Part shown: piece after piece, positions 54,231 to 64,000 of the stretch
How positions within the stretch are numbered: the stretch's first letter is position 1
Layout of the letters: each line of letters starts with the position of its first letter
From: Paracoccus chinensis
GTDB lineage: Bacteria; Pseudomonadota; Alphaproteobacteria; Rhodobacterales; Rhodobacteraceae
Length of the DNA: 64,000 nucleotides
Assembly: GCF_900102885.1 (NCBI RefSeq)
Contig: NZ_FNGE01000002.1
Coordinates: 124,001 to 188,000, forward strand
Direction of reading: 5' to 3'
The notes under the pieces: generated by a model
Databases searched by the model: none
The model's input: only the letters and a program-made list of their open reading frames with translations
Told to the model about the DNA's origin: nothing
Program-made: the position numbers and the translations under genes

Positions 54231-55619
54231 TCAGGCGAGCATCCCGATCGGGTTCTCGAGGTGGTTCACGATGGCGTCGAGCAACTGCGCGCCGAGGGCA
54301 CCGTCGATGACCCGGTGATCGACCGACAGCGTCATGGACATGACGTTGCGCACGACCACCTCGCCGTTCTCGACCACGGGCGTCTGGATGCCCGCGCCAA
54401 CCGCCAGGATCGCGCCGTGGGGCGGGTTGATCACGGCGTCGAAGTTCTCGATCCCGAACATGCCGAGGTTCGAGATCGCAAAGCTGCCGCCCTGGTATTC
54501 GTGGGGCGCGAGCTTCTTGGTCTTGGCGCGGGTGGCAAGGTCCTTCATCTCGGTCGACAGCGCCGACAGCGTCTTTTTATCGGCGTCCTTCAGGACCGGG
54601 GTGAACAGCCCGCCTTCGATCGCGACAGCCACCGCCACGTCCGAGGGCTTGAGCTTGATGATCCGGTCGCCCGCCCAGACGGCATTCGCATCCGGCACCT
54701 GCTGCAGCGCCAGCGCGCAGGCCTTGATGATGAAGTCGTTGACGCTGAGCTTGACGCCGCGGGACCCTAGCTGGCTGTTCAGCGTGCCCCGGAACTCCAT
54801 CAGCGCGTCCAGCTTGGCCGACCGGCGCAGGTAGAAATGCGGGATGGTCTGCTTGGCCTCGGACAGGCGCGCGGCGATGGTGCGGCGCATCCCGTCGAGG
54901 GCGACCTCCTCGGTCTCGCGGCCTTCCAGCAGCTTGCGGACGGTCTCGTAACCCATGCCCTGCGGGGCGGCAGCGGCTTTGGGCGCCTCGGCGGTTGCGG
55001 CCTGCGCGGGGGCAGGGGCCGCGGCCTGGGTGGGCTGGGTCGCGGGCTTTGCGGCGCCGGGCTGGGCATTCTCGACATCGGCCTTGACGATCCGGCCCCT
55101 GGGGCCGCTGCCGGTCAGGCCTGACAGGTCGATCCCGCGTTCGGCCGCGATGCGGCGGGCGAGGGGCGAGGCGAAGACGCGCTCGCCCTTGTCCCTGGGC
55201 GGGGCAGCGCCGGGGGCAGCACCCGCACCGCCGTCCCCCGCGACCGGGGCGCCGATGGGACCGCCATAGCCCTTTTCGGCGGCGGCTTTTTCCTCGGCAG
55301 CCGTCGATGCGCCTTCCGCGCCGCCGAACGCGGCAGCCGGGGGCTTCGCCGCGCCTGCGGCGTCATCCACGCTTTCGCCGTCTTCGACCAGCACGGCGAT
55401 GGGGGTGTTGACCTTCACCCCCTGCGTGCCCTCGGAAACCATGATCTTGCCGATCACACCCTCGTCCACGGCCTCGAACTCCATCGTGGCCTTGTCGGTC
55501 TCGATCTCGGCCAGGATGTCGCCGGATTTCACCGTGTCGCCCTCTTTCACCAGCCACTTGGCCAGCGTCCCTTCCTCCATCGTCGGGGACAGGGCGGGCA
55601 TCAGGATCTGCGTTGCCAT
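54231..55619 (-). CDS. pdhC: Pyruvate dehydrogenase E2, dihydrolipoamide acetyltransferase
   Basis: Core of the pyruvate dehydrogenase complex; transfers acetyl groups from lipoamide to CoA. The 462-residue protein has one lipoyl domain with the modified lysine K43 (ETDKATMEF), an Ala/Pro-rich linker, a subunit-binding domain (about 148-185, [18 protein letters not shown]) and the acyltransferase domain with catalytic His435 and Asp439 in DHRVIDG. Its lipoyl-domain DNA is almost identical to that of pdhB. It is the last gene of pdhA-pdhB-pdhC; no E3 gene follows in this window. Confidence 0.97.
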   Translation of the reverse strand: MATQILMPALSPTMEEGTLAKWLVKEGDTVKSGDILAEIETDKATMEFEAVDEGVIGKIMVSEGTQGVKVNTPIAVLVEDGESVDDAAGAAKPPAAAFGGAEGASTAAEEKAAAEKGYGGPIGAPVAGDGGAGAAPGAAPPRDKGERVFASPLARRIAAERGIDLSGLTGSGPRGRIVKADVENAQPGAAKPATQPTQAAAPAPAQAATAEAPKAAAAPQGMGYETVRKLLEGRETEEVALDGMRRTIAARLSEAKQTIPHFYLRRSAKLDALMEFRGTLNSQLGSRGVKLSVNDFIIKACALALQQVPDANAVWAGDRIIKLKPSDVAVAVAIEGGLFTPVLKDADKKTLSALSTEMKDLATRAKTKKLAPHEYQGGSFAISNLGMFGIENFDAVINPPHGAILAVGAGIQTPVVENGEVVVRNVMSMTLSVDHRVIDGALGAQLLDAIVNHLENPIGMLA

Positions 55620-55631
55620 CTGTCTTTCCCC

Positions 55632-57050
55632 TTACCGATAGGTGACCTTGCGGACGGCCTCGACCACCTCGTCCGCCGTGATCAGCGCGAGGCGTTCCAG
55701 GTTCGCCGCATAGGGCATGGGCACGTCCTTGCCGGTGCAGTTGATCACCGGGGCGTCGAGCCAGTCGAAGGCGTTCTCCATGATCCAGGCCGACAGGTGG
55801 TTGCCGATGGACCCCACGGGGAAGCCTTCCTCGACCGTCACCACGCGGTTGGTCTTCTGCACCGACTTGAGGATTGCCGGATAGTCGATGGGACGCAGGG
55901 TCCGCAGGTCCAGCACCTCGGCGTCGATGCCGTCACCCGCCAGTTTCTCGGCCGCTTCCAGCGCATGGGCCATGCCGATGCCGAAGCTGATGATGGTGAC
56001 GTCGCGGCCCTTGCGGGCGACGCGGGCCTTGCCGAAGGGAATGGTGAAGTCGTCCATCTGCGGCACGTCGAAGCTGCGGCCGTAGAGGATCTCGTTTTCA
56101 AGGAAGATCACCGGGTTCGGGTCCCGAATCGCGGTCTTGAGCAACCCCTTGGCGTCGGCCGCGGTATAGGGCTGCACGACCTTGAGGCCGGGGATCGCCG
56201 CATACCAGGCGGCGTAGTCCTGGCTGTGCTGGGCCGCCACGCGGGCGGCGGCGCCGTTCGGGCCGCGGAAGACGATGGGACAGCCCATCTGCCCGCCCGA
56301 CATGTAAAGCGTCTTGGCCGCCGAGTTGATGATGTGATCCATCCCCTGCATGGCGAAGTTGAAGGTCATGAACTCGACGATGGGGCGCAGGCCCCCGAAG
56401 GCCGCGCCAGTGCCGATGCCGGCAAAGCCCATTTCCGAGATTGGCGTGTCCACGACCCGGCGGGGACCGAAGCGGTCCAGAAGCCCCTGGCTGATCTTGT
56501 AGGCGCCCTGGTATTCGCCGACCTCCTCGCCCATCAGGAAGACGGTCTCGTCGCGCTCCATCTCCTCGGCCATGGCCTCGCGCAGCGCCTCGCGCACCGT
56601 CATCTGCCTGACGGTCGTGCCCTCGGGCCAGTCGGGGGATTCGTCGGGCTCAGGGGTGCTGACCTGCTCGACGGCGGATTTCGCGGCGGCGGGGGCGCGT
56701 TCGGGCGCCTCGCCAGTTTCGTCCTTGCTGGCCTCGCCCTGGCCGGGCTGGGCCAGCGGCTCGGCGGCCTGAGGGGCAGAGCCCTGGGGCGCGGCGTCGG
56801 CGGATTCGCCGTCGGCCACGAGGACGGCGATCGGGGTGTTCACCTTCACCCCCTGCGTGCCCTCGGACACCAGCAGGCGACCCACGGTGCCCTCATCGAC
56901 CGCCTCGAATTCCATCGTAGCCTTGTCGGTCTCGATCTCGGCCAGGATGTCGCCGGATTTCACCGTGTCGCCTTCCTTGACCAGCCACTTGGCCAGCGTC
57001 CCTTCCTCCATCGTCGGGGACAGGGCGGGCATCAGGATTTCGGTTGCCAT
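55632..57050 (-). CDS. pdhB: Pyruvate dehydrogenase E1 beta with N-terminal lipoyl domain
   Basis: Beta subunit of the thiamine diphosphate-dependent E1. The 472-residue protein has an extra N-terminal lipoyl domain (lysine K43) and a Pro/Ala/Glu-rich linker before the catalytic part, which begins near residue 145 ([19 protein letters not shown]) and contains [20 protein letters not shown]. Lipoyl fusion to E1 beta is known in alphaproteobacteria. It lies 12 bases before pdhC and 10 bases after pdhA. Confidence 0.96.
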   Translation of the reverse strand: MATEILMPALSPTMEEGTLAKWLVKEGDTVKSGDILAEIETDKATMEFEAVDEGTVGRLLVSEGTQGVKVNTPIAVLVADGESADAAPQGSAPQAAEPLAQPGQGEASKDETGEAPERAPAAAKSAVEQVSTPEPDESPDWPEGTTVRQMTVREALREAMAEEMERDETVFLMGEEVGEYQGAYKISQGLLDRFGPRRVVDTPISEMGFAGIGTGAAFGGLRPIVEFMTFNFAMQGMDHIINSAAKTLYMSGGQMGCPIVFRGPNGAAARVAAQHSQDYAAWYAAIPGLKVVQPYTAADAKGLLKTAIRDPNPVIFLENEILYGRSFDVPQMDDFTIPFGKARVARKGRDVTIISFGIGMAHALEAAEKLAGDGIDAEVLDLRTLRPIDYPAILKSVQKTNRVVTVEEGFPVGSIGNHLSAWIMENAFDWLDAPVINCTGKDVPMPYAANLERLALITADEVVEAVRKVTYR

Positions 57051-57060
57051 GCGTCAGCCC

Positions 57061-58104
57061 TCACACGTTCACGTCTTCGGCCGTCTTCTGCGGCGCGTCG
57101 TCGGCATAGATGTCGGTCCAGAGCTCATCGAGCGGCGGCTCGGGGCTTTCGCGGGCGAAGTCGGCCGAGTCGTTGACGATGTCCTTGATCTCCTTGTCGA
57201 TGGACTTGAGATCATCCTCGCTGGCGTGCTTCCCGGTCAGCAGCAGGTTGCGGACGCTTTCGATCGGGTCGCGCTCGTCGCGCATCTTCTGCACCTCCTC
57301 GCGCGTCCGGTATTTCGCGGGGTCCGACATGGAATGGCCGCGATAGCGGTAGGTCATCATTTCCAGGATGTAGGGCCCGTTGCCGGCGCGGCAGTGCGCA
57401 ACCGCCTTTTCGCCCGCAGCCTTGACCGCCAGCACGTCCATGCCGTCCACCTGCTCGCCGGGGATGCCAAAGGCCTCGCCGCGGCCGTAAAGCGTCGTGG
57501 ACCGGGTGGACCGCTTCATGCTGGTCCCCATGGCATACTGGTTGTTCTCGATCACGAAGACGACCGGCAGCGCCCAGAGCTCGGCCATGTTGTAGGTTTC
57601 ATAGACCTGGCCCTGGTTCGAGGCGCCGTCGCCGAAATAGGTGAAGGTGACGTTGTCGTTGCCCTTGTACTTGTCGGCAAAGGCAAGGCCCGCCCCCAGC
57701 GGCACCTGCGCGCCCACGATGCCGTGGCCGCCGTAGAAGTGCTTTTCGCGGCTGAACATGTGCATCGAGCCGCCCTTGCCCTTGGAATAGCCGCCGATGC
57801 GCCCGGTCAGTTCCGCCATGACACCCCGCGCCTCCATCCCGCAGGCGAGCATGTGGCCATGGTCGCGATAGGAGGTGATGCGCTTGTCGCCGTCCCTGGC
57901 GGTGGCCTCCAGCCCCACCACGACGGCTTCCTGGCCGATGTACAGGTGGCAGAAGCCGCCGATCAGGCCCATGCCGTAAAGCTGGCCGGCCTTTTCCTCG
58001 AACCGGCGGATCAGCAGCATGTCGCGGTAGTATTTCAACAGCTCGTCGCGCGAGACATTCGCGGACGCGGCTGGCGCGGCAGTCTCGGTCGGCTTTCTGG
58101 CCAT
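57061..58104 (-). CDS. pdhA: Pyruvate dehydrogenase E1 alpha
   Basis: Decarboxylates pyruvate with thiamine diphosphate and passes the acetyl group to lipoamide. The 347-residue protein has the cofactor motif starting GDGASNQGQVYET and ending ENNQ, and the phosphorylation-loop-like YRYRGHSMSDPAKYR. I chose 58104 (MARKPTETAA) because CGGAGG lies 6 bases upstream of it; the same site directly abuts the ATG at 58110, and a further ATG exists at 58131. A perfect 18-base palindrome lies 20 bases upstream. Confidence 0.95.
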   Translation of the reverse strand: MARKPTETAAPAASANVSRDELLKYYRDMLLIRRFEEKAGQLYGMGLIGGFCHLYIGQEAVVVGLEATARDGDKRITSYRDHGHMLACGMEARGVMAELTGRIGGYSKGKGGSMHMFSREKHFYGGHGIVGAQVPLGAGLAFADKYKGNDNVTFTYFGDGASNQGQVYETYNMAELWALPVVFVIENNQYAMGTSMKRSTRSTTLYGRGEAFGIPGEQVDGMDVLAVKAAGEKAVAHCRAGNGPYILEMMTYRYRGHSMSDPAKYRTREEVQKMRDERDPIESVRNLLLTGKHASEDDLKSIDKEIKDIVNDSADFARESPEPPLDELWTDIYADDAPQKTAEDVNV

Positions 58105-58123
58105 CTGCATCCTCCGGCGCAAG

Positions 58124-58141
58124 TAGTTCAACGTTGAACTA
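58124..58141. promoter_or_regulatory. 18-bp perfect palindrome upstream of pdhA
   Basis: TAGTTCAACGTTGAACTA is a perfect palindrome, 20 bases before the pdhA start codon and 50 bases past the ftsB start side of the gap. Size and symmetry fit a dimeric regulator such as a MarR or GntR family protein. Its position suggests repression of the pdh operon near the transcription start. I cannot name the regulator. Confidence 0.7.
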
Positions 58142-58190
58142 AACTTACGGCGGGGTGCCGGAGACGCGCAAGCCGATTTCTGACGTGGCG

Positions 58191-58484
58191 TCAGCGAACG
58201 ATCAGCTCGTCGGCGCGCACCAGCCCAAGAACGTCGCGGGCGCGCTCATCCAGCAGTTCGAGGTCGAGATACTGGTCCGACAGGCGGCGCGTCAGGTTGC
58301 GCATCCGCTCCACCTCGGCCTGCAGGCGGTCGCGTTCGGCCACGAGCTCGGCCGTCTCGGCTTCAAGCTGCACGCGGCGCAGGATACCCGAAGGGCCCTG
58401 CACGGCGGCGAAGGCGAAATACAGCGACAGCATCAGCGCCGCGAAGAAATAGATCAGCGCGCCGATGGGCAGGGTCCTGGTCAC
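58191..58484 (-). CDS. ftsB: Septum formation initiator FtsB/DivIC-like
   Basis: Divisome protein that with FtsL and FtsQ activates septal peptidoglycan synthesis. The 97-residue protein has one N-terminal membrane helix (about 8-28) and a coiled coil (about 35-70, with AETAELVAERDRLQAEVERM), followed by a conserved region with LELLDERARDVLGL. The GTG start has GAGG upstream. It precedes pdhA in the same direction, as is common in alphaproteobacteria. Confidence 0.9.
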   Translation of the reverse strand: MTRTLPIGALIYFFAALMLSLYFAFAAVQGPSGILRRVQLEAETAELVAERDRLQAEVERMRNLTRRLSDQYLDLELLDERARDVLGLVRADELIVR

Positions 58485-58641
58485 GGTCGATGGCCTCGTG
58501 TCTTTTCGCCCATCATGGCACGCCCCGGCGTCAAGCGGAACGGCGGGCGAGGCAGCGCCGTTCTGCCATGAGGCGAGGCGGGCGTTTCCCTTGCGCGCCG
58601 TCGCGTCTATGGTCCCGCCACCCGCAGCCGAGGAGAGCCCC

Positions 58642-59337
58642 ATGTCCATGCGCAATGTCCAGGTCGTGCTGGGGGTGCTGTTCGGCGTCGCGGTCTTCCT
58701 GTTCCTCGACTATGCGCTGCCCTCGCGCGAGACGGTGCGGATCACCAACACCTACAACAAGCTGACCGACCTGAACTGGAGCAACCGGCTCTTCTATGCC
58801 TCGCCCCGCACCGGCACGGTCGAGAACGCGCAGGGATCGCGCGACGTCCGCTTCATCGACACGGTGCGCCCGAACGGCAAGCCGCTGGTTTACCGCAACG
58901 AGGACACGGGCCTGATCTGGCCGCCCTATTTCAAGTACGACAGCTCGAACCTGCATGCGGTCGCGGGCGACCTGCGGTCCACGGCGGACAACCCGCGCTG
59001 GGTCAGCGTCACCTCCTACGGCTGGCGCAACGACCTGCTGACGATCTTTCCCAACGCGATCTCGATCACCCCCGTCGCGGGGCCGGGCGAGCGGCCGACG
59101 AACTGGCCCGCGCTGATGATCCTGGTCATCCTCGGGGTGCTGCTGGCGCTGTTCTGGCGTGCCTGGAACCGCTTCCGCGAGGCCCGCATCTCGCCCGCCG
59201 TGACACGGGCCGAGCGGCGGCTGCAGCAGATGGACGCCCGCGCCGACCGTGCGCGCGACCGGCTGGGGGCCGAGGCGCGCGAGGCGCGGGGCCGCTTCCG
59301 GGGCTGGGTGCAAAGCTGGCGTCCGCCCCGTCGCTGA
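58642..59337 (+). CDS. DUF1523 membrane protein
   Basis: The 231-residue protein has a membrane helix at each end of a periplasmic domain (about 6-24 and 157-174), then a charged coiled-coil tail (ERRLQQMDARADRARDRLG). The N-terminal pattern LDYALPSRETVRITNT matches the DUF1523 family. Function is unknown. The start follows GAGGAGAG; a second ATG two codons on is possible. Confidence 0.85.
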   Translation: MSMRNVQVVLGVLFGVAVFLFLDYALPSRETVRITNTYNKLTDLNWSNRLFYASPRTGTVENAQGSRDVRFIDTVRPNGKPLVYRNEDTGLIWPPYFKYDSSNLHAVAGDLRSTADNPRWVSVTSYGWRNDLLTIFPNAISITPVAGPGERPTNWPALMILVILGVLLALFWRAWNRFREARISPAVTRAERRLQQMDARADRARDRLGAEAREARGRFRGWVQSWRPPRR

Positions 59338-59389
59338 TCCCACGCCAAGGGCCGCAGCGGGTATCCGGGTCAGACGAGGCCGTCGGCTC

Positions 59390-59944
59390 TCAGATGAACG
59401 GGGGCTTCGAGGCGATCGGCCGGGCCGGGTTGCTCGCGACGGTGGTCCTTGCCGGCACGTCACGCGTCACGACCGCGCCCGCGCCGATGATCGCGCCCGC
59501 GCCGATGGTGACGCCCGGCAGGACAAGCGCGCCCGCGCCGATCCAGACATCGTCGCCGATGGTGACAGGACGGCCCGACTCCTCGCCCGCCGCGCGGCGA
59601 TGGGCCTCTCGGGGGTGGTCGGCGGTCAGGACCTGCGCCATGGGTCCGACCTGGACGCGGGCGCCAAGGCGGATCTCGGCCACGTCCAGAAAGACGCAGC
59701 CGTAGTTCAGAAAGCAGCCCGGGCCGAAATGGATGTGGAGGCCGTAGTCCACGTAAAAGGGCGGGCGGATCACCGCGCCGTTCCAACTGCCCAGAAGGTC
59801 CGACAGGATGCTGCGGTCGTCGCCGTCGATGGTGGCGTTGTAGCTGCGCATCAGGTCCTGCGCGCGGCGACGCAGGGCGGCAAGTTCGTTGTCCTCGGGA
59901 TCATAGGGCAGGCCGGCCAGCATCGCCCGGCGGGCAGGCCCCAT
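59390..59944 (-). CDS. Hexapeptide-repeat acetyltransferase (maltose/nodulation type)
   Basis: The 184-residue protein has an N-terminal helical segment starting [18 protein letters not shown] and a left-handed beta-helix of hexapeptide repeats ([37 protein letters not shown]). This is the Maa/LacA/NodL layout; it acetylates sugars or similar hydroxyl compounds with acetyl-CoA. The exact acceptor is unknown. It overlaps the sufT stop and is translationally coupled to it. Confidence 0.92.
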   Translation of the reverse strand: MGPARRAMLAGLPYDPEDNELAALRRRAQDLMRSYNATIDGDDRSILSDLLGSWNGAVIRPPFYVDYGLHIHFGPGCFLNYGCVFLDVAEIRLGARVQVGPMAQVLTADHPREAHRRAAGEESGRPVTIGDDVWIGAGALVLPGVTIGAGAIIGAGAVVTRDVPARTTVASNPARPIASKPPFI

Positions 59945-60303
59945 CAGATGAAGCCGAGTTCCAGCCGCGCCTCGTCCGACATCATCTCCATCCCCCAGGG
60001 GGGCTGGAAGACCATGTCCACGTCCACCTGCCGGACGCCGGGGATGGCATTGACGGCATCGGCGACCCAGCCCGGCATCTCGCCCGCCACGGGGCAGCCC
60101 GGCGCGGTCAGCGTCATCAGGATGCGCACCGCGTTCGTGTCGTCGATGGCGATCGTGTAGATGAGGCCAAGGTCGAAGATGTTGACCGGGATCTCCGGGT
60201 CATAGACCGTGCGGCAGGCCTCGACCACGCTGTCGTACAGCGGATGGTCGGTGGTCGAGGGCGCGATCAGCGGCTCGCCCTCGGTCGGCTGCGTCTGATA
60301 CAT
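59944..60303 (-). CDS. sufT: SufT-like iron-sulfur assembly factor (DUF59/MIP18)
   Basis: The 119-residue protein belongs to the DUF59 family: [16 protein letters not shown] and the conserved cysteine block [16 protein letters not shown]. SufT relatives help mature iron-sulfur proteins. The start at 60303 has GGAGG 8 bases upstream; a longer frame from 60336 is less likely. No suf operon is adjacent, so the assignment to the SUF pathway rests on family resemblance. Confidence 0.88.
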   Translation of the reverse strand: MYQTQPTEGEPLIAPSTTDHPLYDSVVEACRTVYDPEIPVNIFDLGLIYTIAIDDTNAVRILMTLTAPGCPVAGEMPGWVADAVNAIPGVRQVDVDMVFQPPWGMEMMSDEARLELGFI

Positions 60304-60377
60304 GGGTCGGCCTCCGTCTCGGGTTCGTTCCCGCATATAGGGGCTGGCGGTCCGGGACGAAAGACCATGAGGGCAAC

Positions 60378-61127
60378 TCAGAACCGCAGGCTGAAGCGGT
60401 TGACGATGCCCAGCCGCAGCGCGGGCTGGTTCTTTTCCTCGACAAAGGGCGCGTCCGCCGCGTCGCCCGTCAGGCGGGAATATTCCGCCTCGCCCACGAC
60501 CGCGAGGGTGGGGGTCAGGGCGTAGCGCGCCTCGAGGCTGGCGCCGACGGCGTAGAAGCCGCCATCGGGCGAATAGGCCTCGTAGCCGCTGCGGGCCGAT
60601 TCGCCCTCGGTCACGCCGAAGAAGGTGCGGGTGAAGTGCTCGTCGCCGAACTTGCCCTCGATCCCCGGCCAGAGGGTCAGGCGCTCGTTCGGGGCGATGC
60701 GGTATTTCGCGCCGACCGCGCCCACCAGCCCGTCATGACCGCCGAAGCCCTTGCGGACGACCAGGTAGCCGCTGGCCGGGCCACGGGTATAGCGGAAGCG
60801 CACGCCCGCCTCGATCGTGCGGTCGATGTCGTCAAGGCCCGTCAGCGCCTCCGAATCGCCCGGATCGCGCCCGCCGCGCCAGTTGAAGGTCGGCACGACC
60901 CGCAGGCCGTCGGACGAGCCGTCGCGCGTCGCCGGCTGGCCCGGCGCGGTCACGTCGAAGTTGCGGAAGATGATCCAGGGCGAGGCTTCCATGTCCTTCG
61001 AGCCCAGCCAGTCCGGCTCGGTCTCGGCGCCAAGGCCGATGTCGGCGGCAAGGCCCCAGCCCTCCTGCGCCTGGGCGGCGGGCGGCAGGGCAAGGGCGGC
61101 AAGAAGCAGGGGGAGGCTGGCGCGCAT
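60378..61127 (-). CDS. MipA/OmpV-family outer-membrane protein
   Basis: The 249-residue protein has a signal peptide ending in AQAQ (about residue 21) and beta-strand pattern with a C-terminal Phe (NRFSLRF), as expected for an outer-membrane barrel. The GLGAETEPDWLGSKDM opening matches MipA/OmpV. MipA of E. coli links murein hydrolases and synthases; other members are antigens or porin-like. The start follows CCGGAGA. Confidence 0.9.
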   Translation of the reverse strand: MRASLPLLLAALALPPAAQAQEGWGLAADIGLGAETEPDWLGSKDMEASPWIIFRNFDVTAPGQPATRDGSSDGLRVVPTFNWRGGRDPGDSEALTGLDDIDRTIEAGVRFRYTRGPASGYLVVRKGFGGHDGLVGAVGAKYRIAPNERLTLWPGIEGKFGDEHFTRTFFGVTEGESARSGYEAYSPDGGFYAVGASLEARYALTPTLAVVGEAEYSRLTGDAADAPFVEEKNQPALRLGIVNRFSLRF

Positions 61128-61187
61128 GGGGATGTCTCCGGGATTCGGGTCAAGCATTCGTCGGCGGGCGACTCCGCGCAAGGGCGT

Positions 61188-63035
<1,848 letters not shown>

Positions 63036-63248
63036 GGGCGGGGCTTGCAGCAGCCGCGTAGCTTCGTCAACGCGGCTGATCGGCTTCGGGCGAATATCCT
63101 TGTTGGAAGGCCCGACCTCGCCTATATGGGGCGGGCAACGTTTTTCTATCTGCTCTCTGTCTCCGTCTACCGGCTTCAGTATGCTGCTATGACTGACTGC
63201 GCCGGGCCATCGCATTTCCGCGGATGGCGAATGACAGGAGATCTCACG

Positions 63249-63455
63249 ATGGCCAACGGCACCGTGAAATGGTTCAACTCGACCAAAGGCTTCGGCTTCA
63301 TCCAGCCGGAAAGCGGCAACCGCGACGTGTTCCTGCACATCTCGGCGCTGGAGCGCGCCGGCCTGCAGGCCCCCGCTGACGGTCAGAAGGTCACCTTCGA
63401 CCTGGAAAAAGGCCGCGACGGCCGCGAATCCGCGATCAACATCCGCTTCGTCTGA
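63249..63455 (+). CDS. cspA: Cold-shock protein
   Basis: A 68-residue single-domain RNA chaperone with the two RNA-binding motifs KGFGFI and VFLHIS in the usual places. The 213-base gap upstream, shared with the ABC-F gene, would hold a long leader of the type seen in cold-shock genes, with a good AGGAGAT ribosome site; I see no firm promoter in it. A terminator hairpin follows the stop. Confidence 0.95.
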   Translation: MANGTVKWFNSTKGFGFIQPESGNRDVFLHISALERAGLQAPADGQKVTFDLEKGRDGRESAINIRFV

Positions 63456-63477
63456 TCGGACGCAGCGACGGACATCG

Positions 63478-63505
63478 AAAGGGCGGGCCTGCGGGTCCGC
63501 CCTTT
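63478..63505 (+). terminator. Terminator after the cold-shock gene
   Basis: A 9-bp stem (AAAGGGCGG with CCGCCCTTT) around a loop that can pair further with mismatches, ending in TTTT. It lies 22 bases after the stop. Confidence 0.85.
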
Positions 63506-63600
63506 TCCGTTCGGGCGCGGCTGTCGGCGCGGGGTTTCCTTCGCGCAAGACCCATGCTAGCCGCCCGGCCGATCAGACAACCCCGGACCCCGAGGACATC

Positions 63601-64000
63601 ATGGCCATCGAACGCACCCTTTCCATCATCAAGCCCGACGCCACCCGCCGCAACCTGACCGGCAAGATCAACGCCAAGTTCGAGGACGCGGGCCTGCGCA
63701 TCGTCGCGCAGAAGCGCATCCACCTGTCGCCCGCCCAGGCCGGCAAGTTCTACGAAGTCCACAAGGACCGCCCCTTCTATGGCGAACTGGTCGAGTTCAT
63801 GGCCTCGGAGCCGGTCGTCGTGCAGGTGCTGGAAGGCGAGAACGCCATCGCCAAGAACCGCGAAGTGATGGGCGCGACCAACCCGGCCAATGCCGATGCG
63901 GGCACCATCCGTAAGGAATTCGCCCTGTCGGTCGGCGAGAACTCGGTTCACGGCTCGGACGCGCCGGAAACCGCCAAGGAAGAGATCGCCTTCTTCTTCT
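63601..64000 (+). CDS. ndk: Nucleoside diphosphate kinase, 3' end outside the window
   Basis: Transfers phosphate from ATP to other nucleoside diphosphates through a phosphohistidine. The visible 133 residues cover nearly the whole protein (about 140 expected): [19 protein letters not shown], and the active-site His117 in [12 protein letters not shown]. The window ends inside the C-terminal helix. The start has GAGGAC upstream. An open frame antisense to it is not regarded as a gene. Confidence 0.96.
   Translation, partial: MAIERTLSIIKPDATRRNLTGKINAKFEDAGLRIVAQKRIHLSPAQAGKFYEVHKDRPFYGELVEFMASEPVVVQVLEGENAIAKNREVMGATNPANADAGTIRKEFALSVGENSVHGSDAPETAKEEIAFFF

Noticed and set aside
63436..63951. 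Open frame antisense to ndk
   Set aside because: It is a shadow of ndk: no ribosome site, no known domain, and ndk is unmistakable.

Overview
The window is a dense, high-GC stretch of ordinary chromosome from an alphaproteobacterium of the Rhodobacteraceae, most likely Paracoccus or a close relative. Evidence for this: an aa3 oxidase operon in the order ctaC-ctaB-orf-ctaG-ctaE-surf1; a subunit II whose predicted mature N-terminus and CuA region closely resemble the Paracoccus denitrificans protein as I remember it; a di-heme cytochrome c peroxidase next to two FNR-type boxes; divergent ethylmalonyl-CoA pathway genes; MipZ; and a pyruvate dehydrogenase E1 beta that carries its own lipoyl domain. 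I see no insertion sequence, prophage, CRISPR array, tRNA or rRNA gene. About 60 protein genes fill the window and no gap without a gene exceeds 300 bases.

Layout. 1-5.2 kb: a YceI-like protein (cut by the window edge), cytochrome c peroxidase, prfA-prmC (release factor 1 and the methyltransferase that modifies it) and a DUF4167 protein. 5.2-13.2 kb, minus strand: lptF-lptG-lptD-surA-pdxA-rsmA, an outer-membrane assembly operon that ends in a vitamin B6 gene and a ribosome maturation gene. 13.3-20 kb: pepA-holC, a membrane retropepsin-like protease, tatABC with a DUF815 ATPase, and an isolated FliM/FliN-like gene. 20-23 kb: dprA and tldD. 23-32 kb: the cytochrome oxidase operon running into thrC, an M16 peptidase, an acetyltransferase and an FAD-linked oxidase. 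32-38 kb: an accessory-like mix (PACE transporter, apt, flavin reductase, GNAT, EcsC, a RecD-like helicase, a small SFPASDPP-motif protein, a lipocalin). 38-43.7 kb: ccr and ecm of the ethylmalonyl-CoA pathway, a fasciclin protein, an HpaI-type aldolase and an AhpD-like protein. 44-48.7 kb: ffh, chorismate mutase, rpsP, rimM, a small membrane protein, trmD, rplS, rpmE. 48.9-54 kb: mipZ and an RND efflux pair. 54-60 kb: pdhA-pdhB-pdhC, ftsB, DUF1523, sufT with a sugar acetyltransferase. 60-64 kb: MipA, an ABC-F ATPase, a cold-shock protein and the start of ndk.

How the genes fit together: most are core functions for an aerobic, respiratory, envelope-building cell (LPS transport, Tat export, oxidase assembly, pyruvate oxidation, acetyl-CoA assimilation, translation). 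No complete new defence or mobile system is visible. The more unusual signals are non-coding or sit inside genes: a phased GTGCAT array before chorismate mutase, a dispersed hairpin-plus-tail repeat with five copies, near-identical lipoyl-domain DNA in pdhB and pdhC that suggests gene conversion, an orphan flagellar-switch-like gene, an odd reading-frame signature in the dprA linker, and paired FNR-like boxes at the peroxidase gene. Identifications come from reading the proteins by eye; no database search was run.
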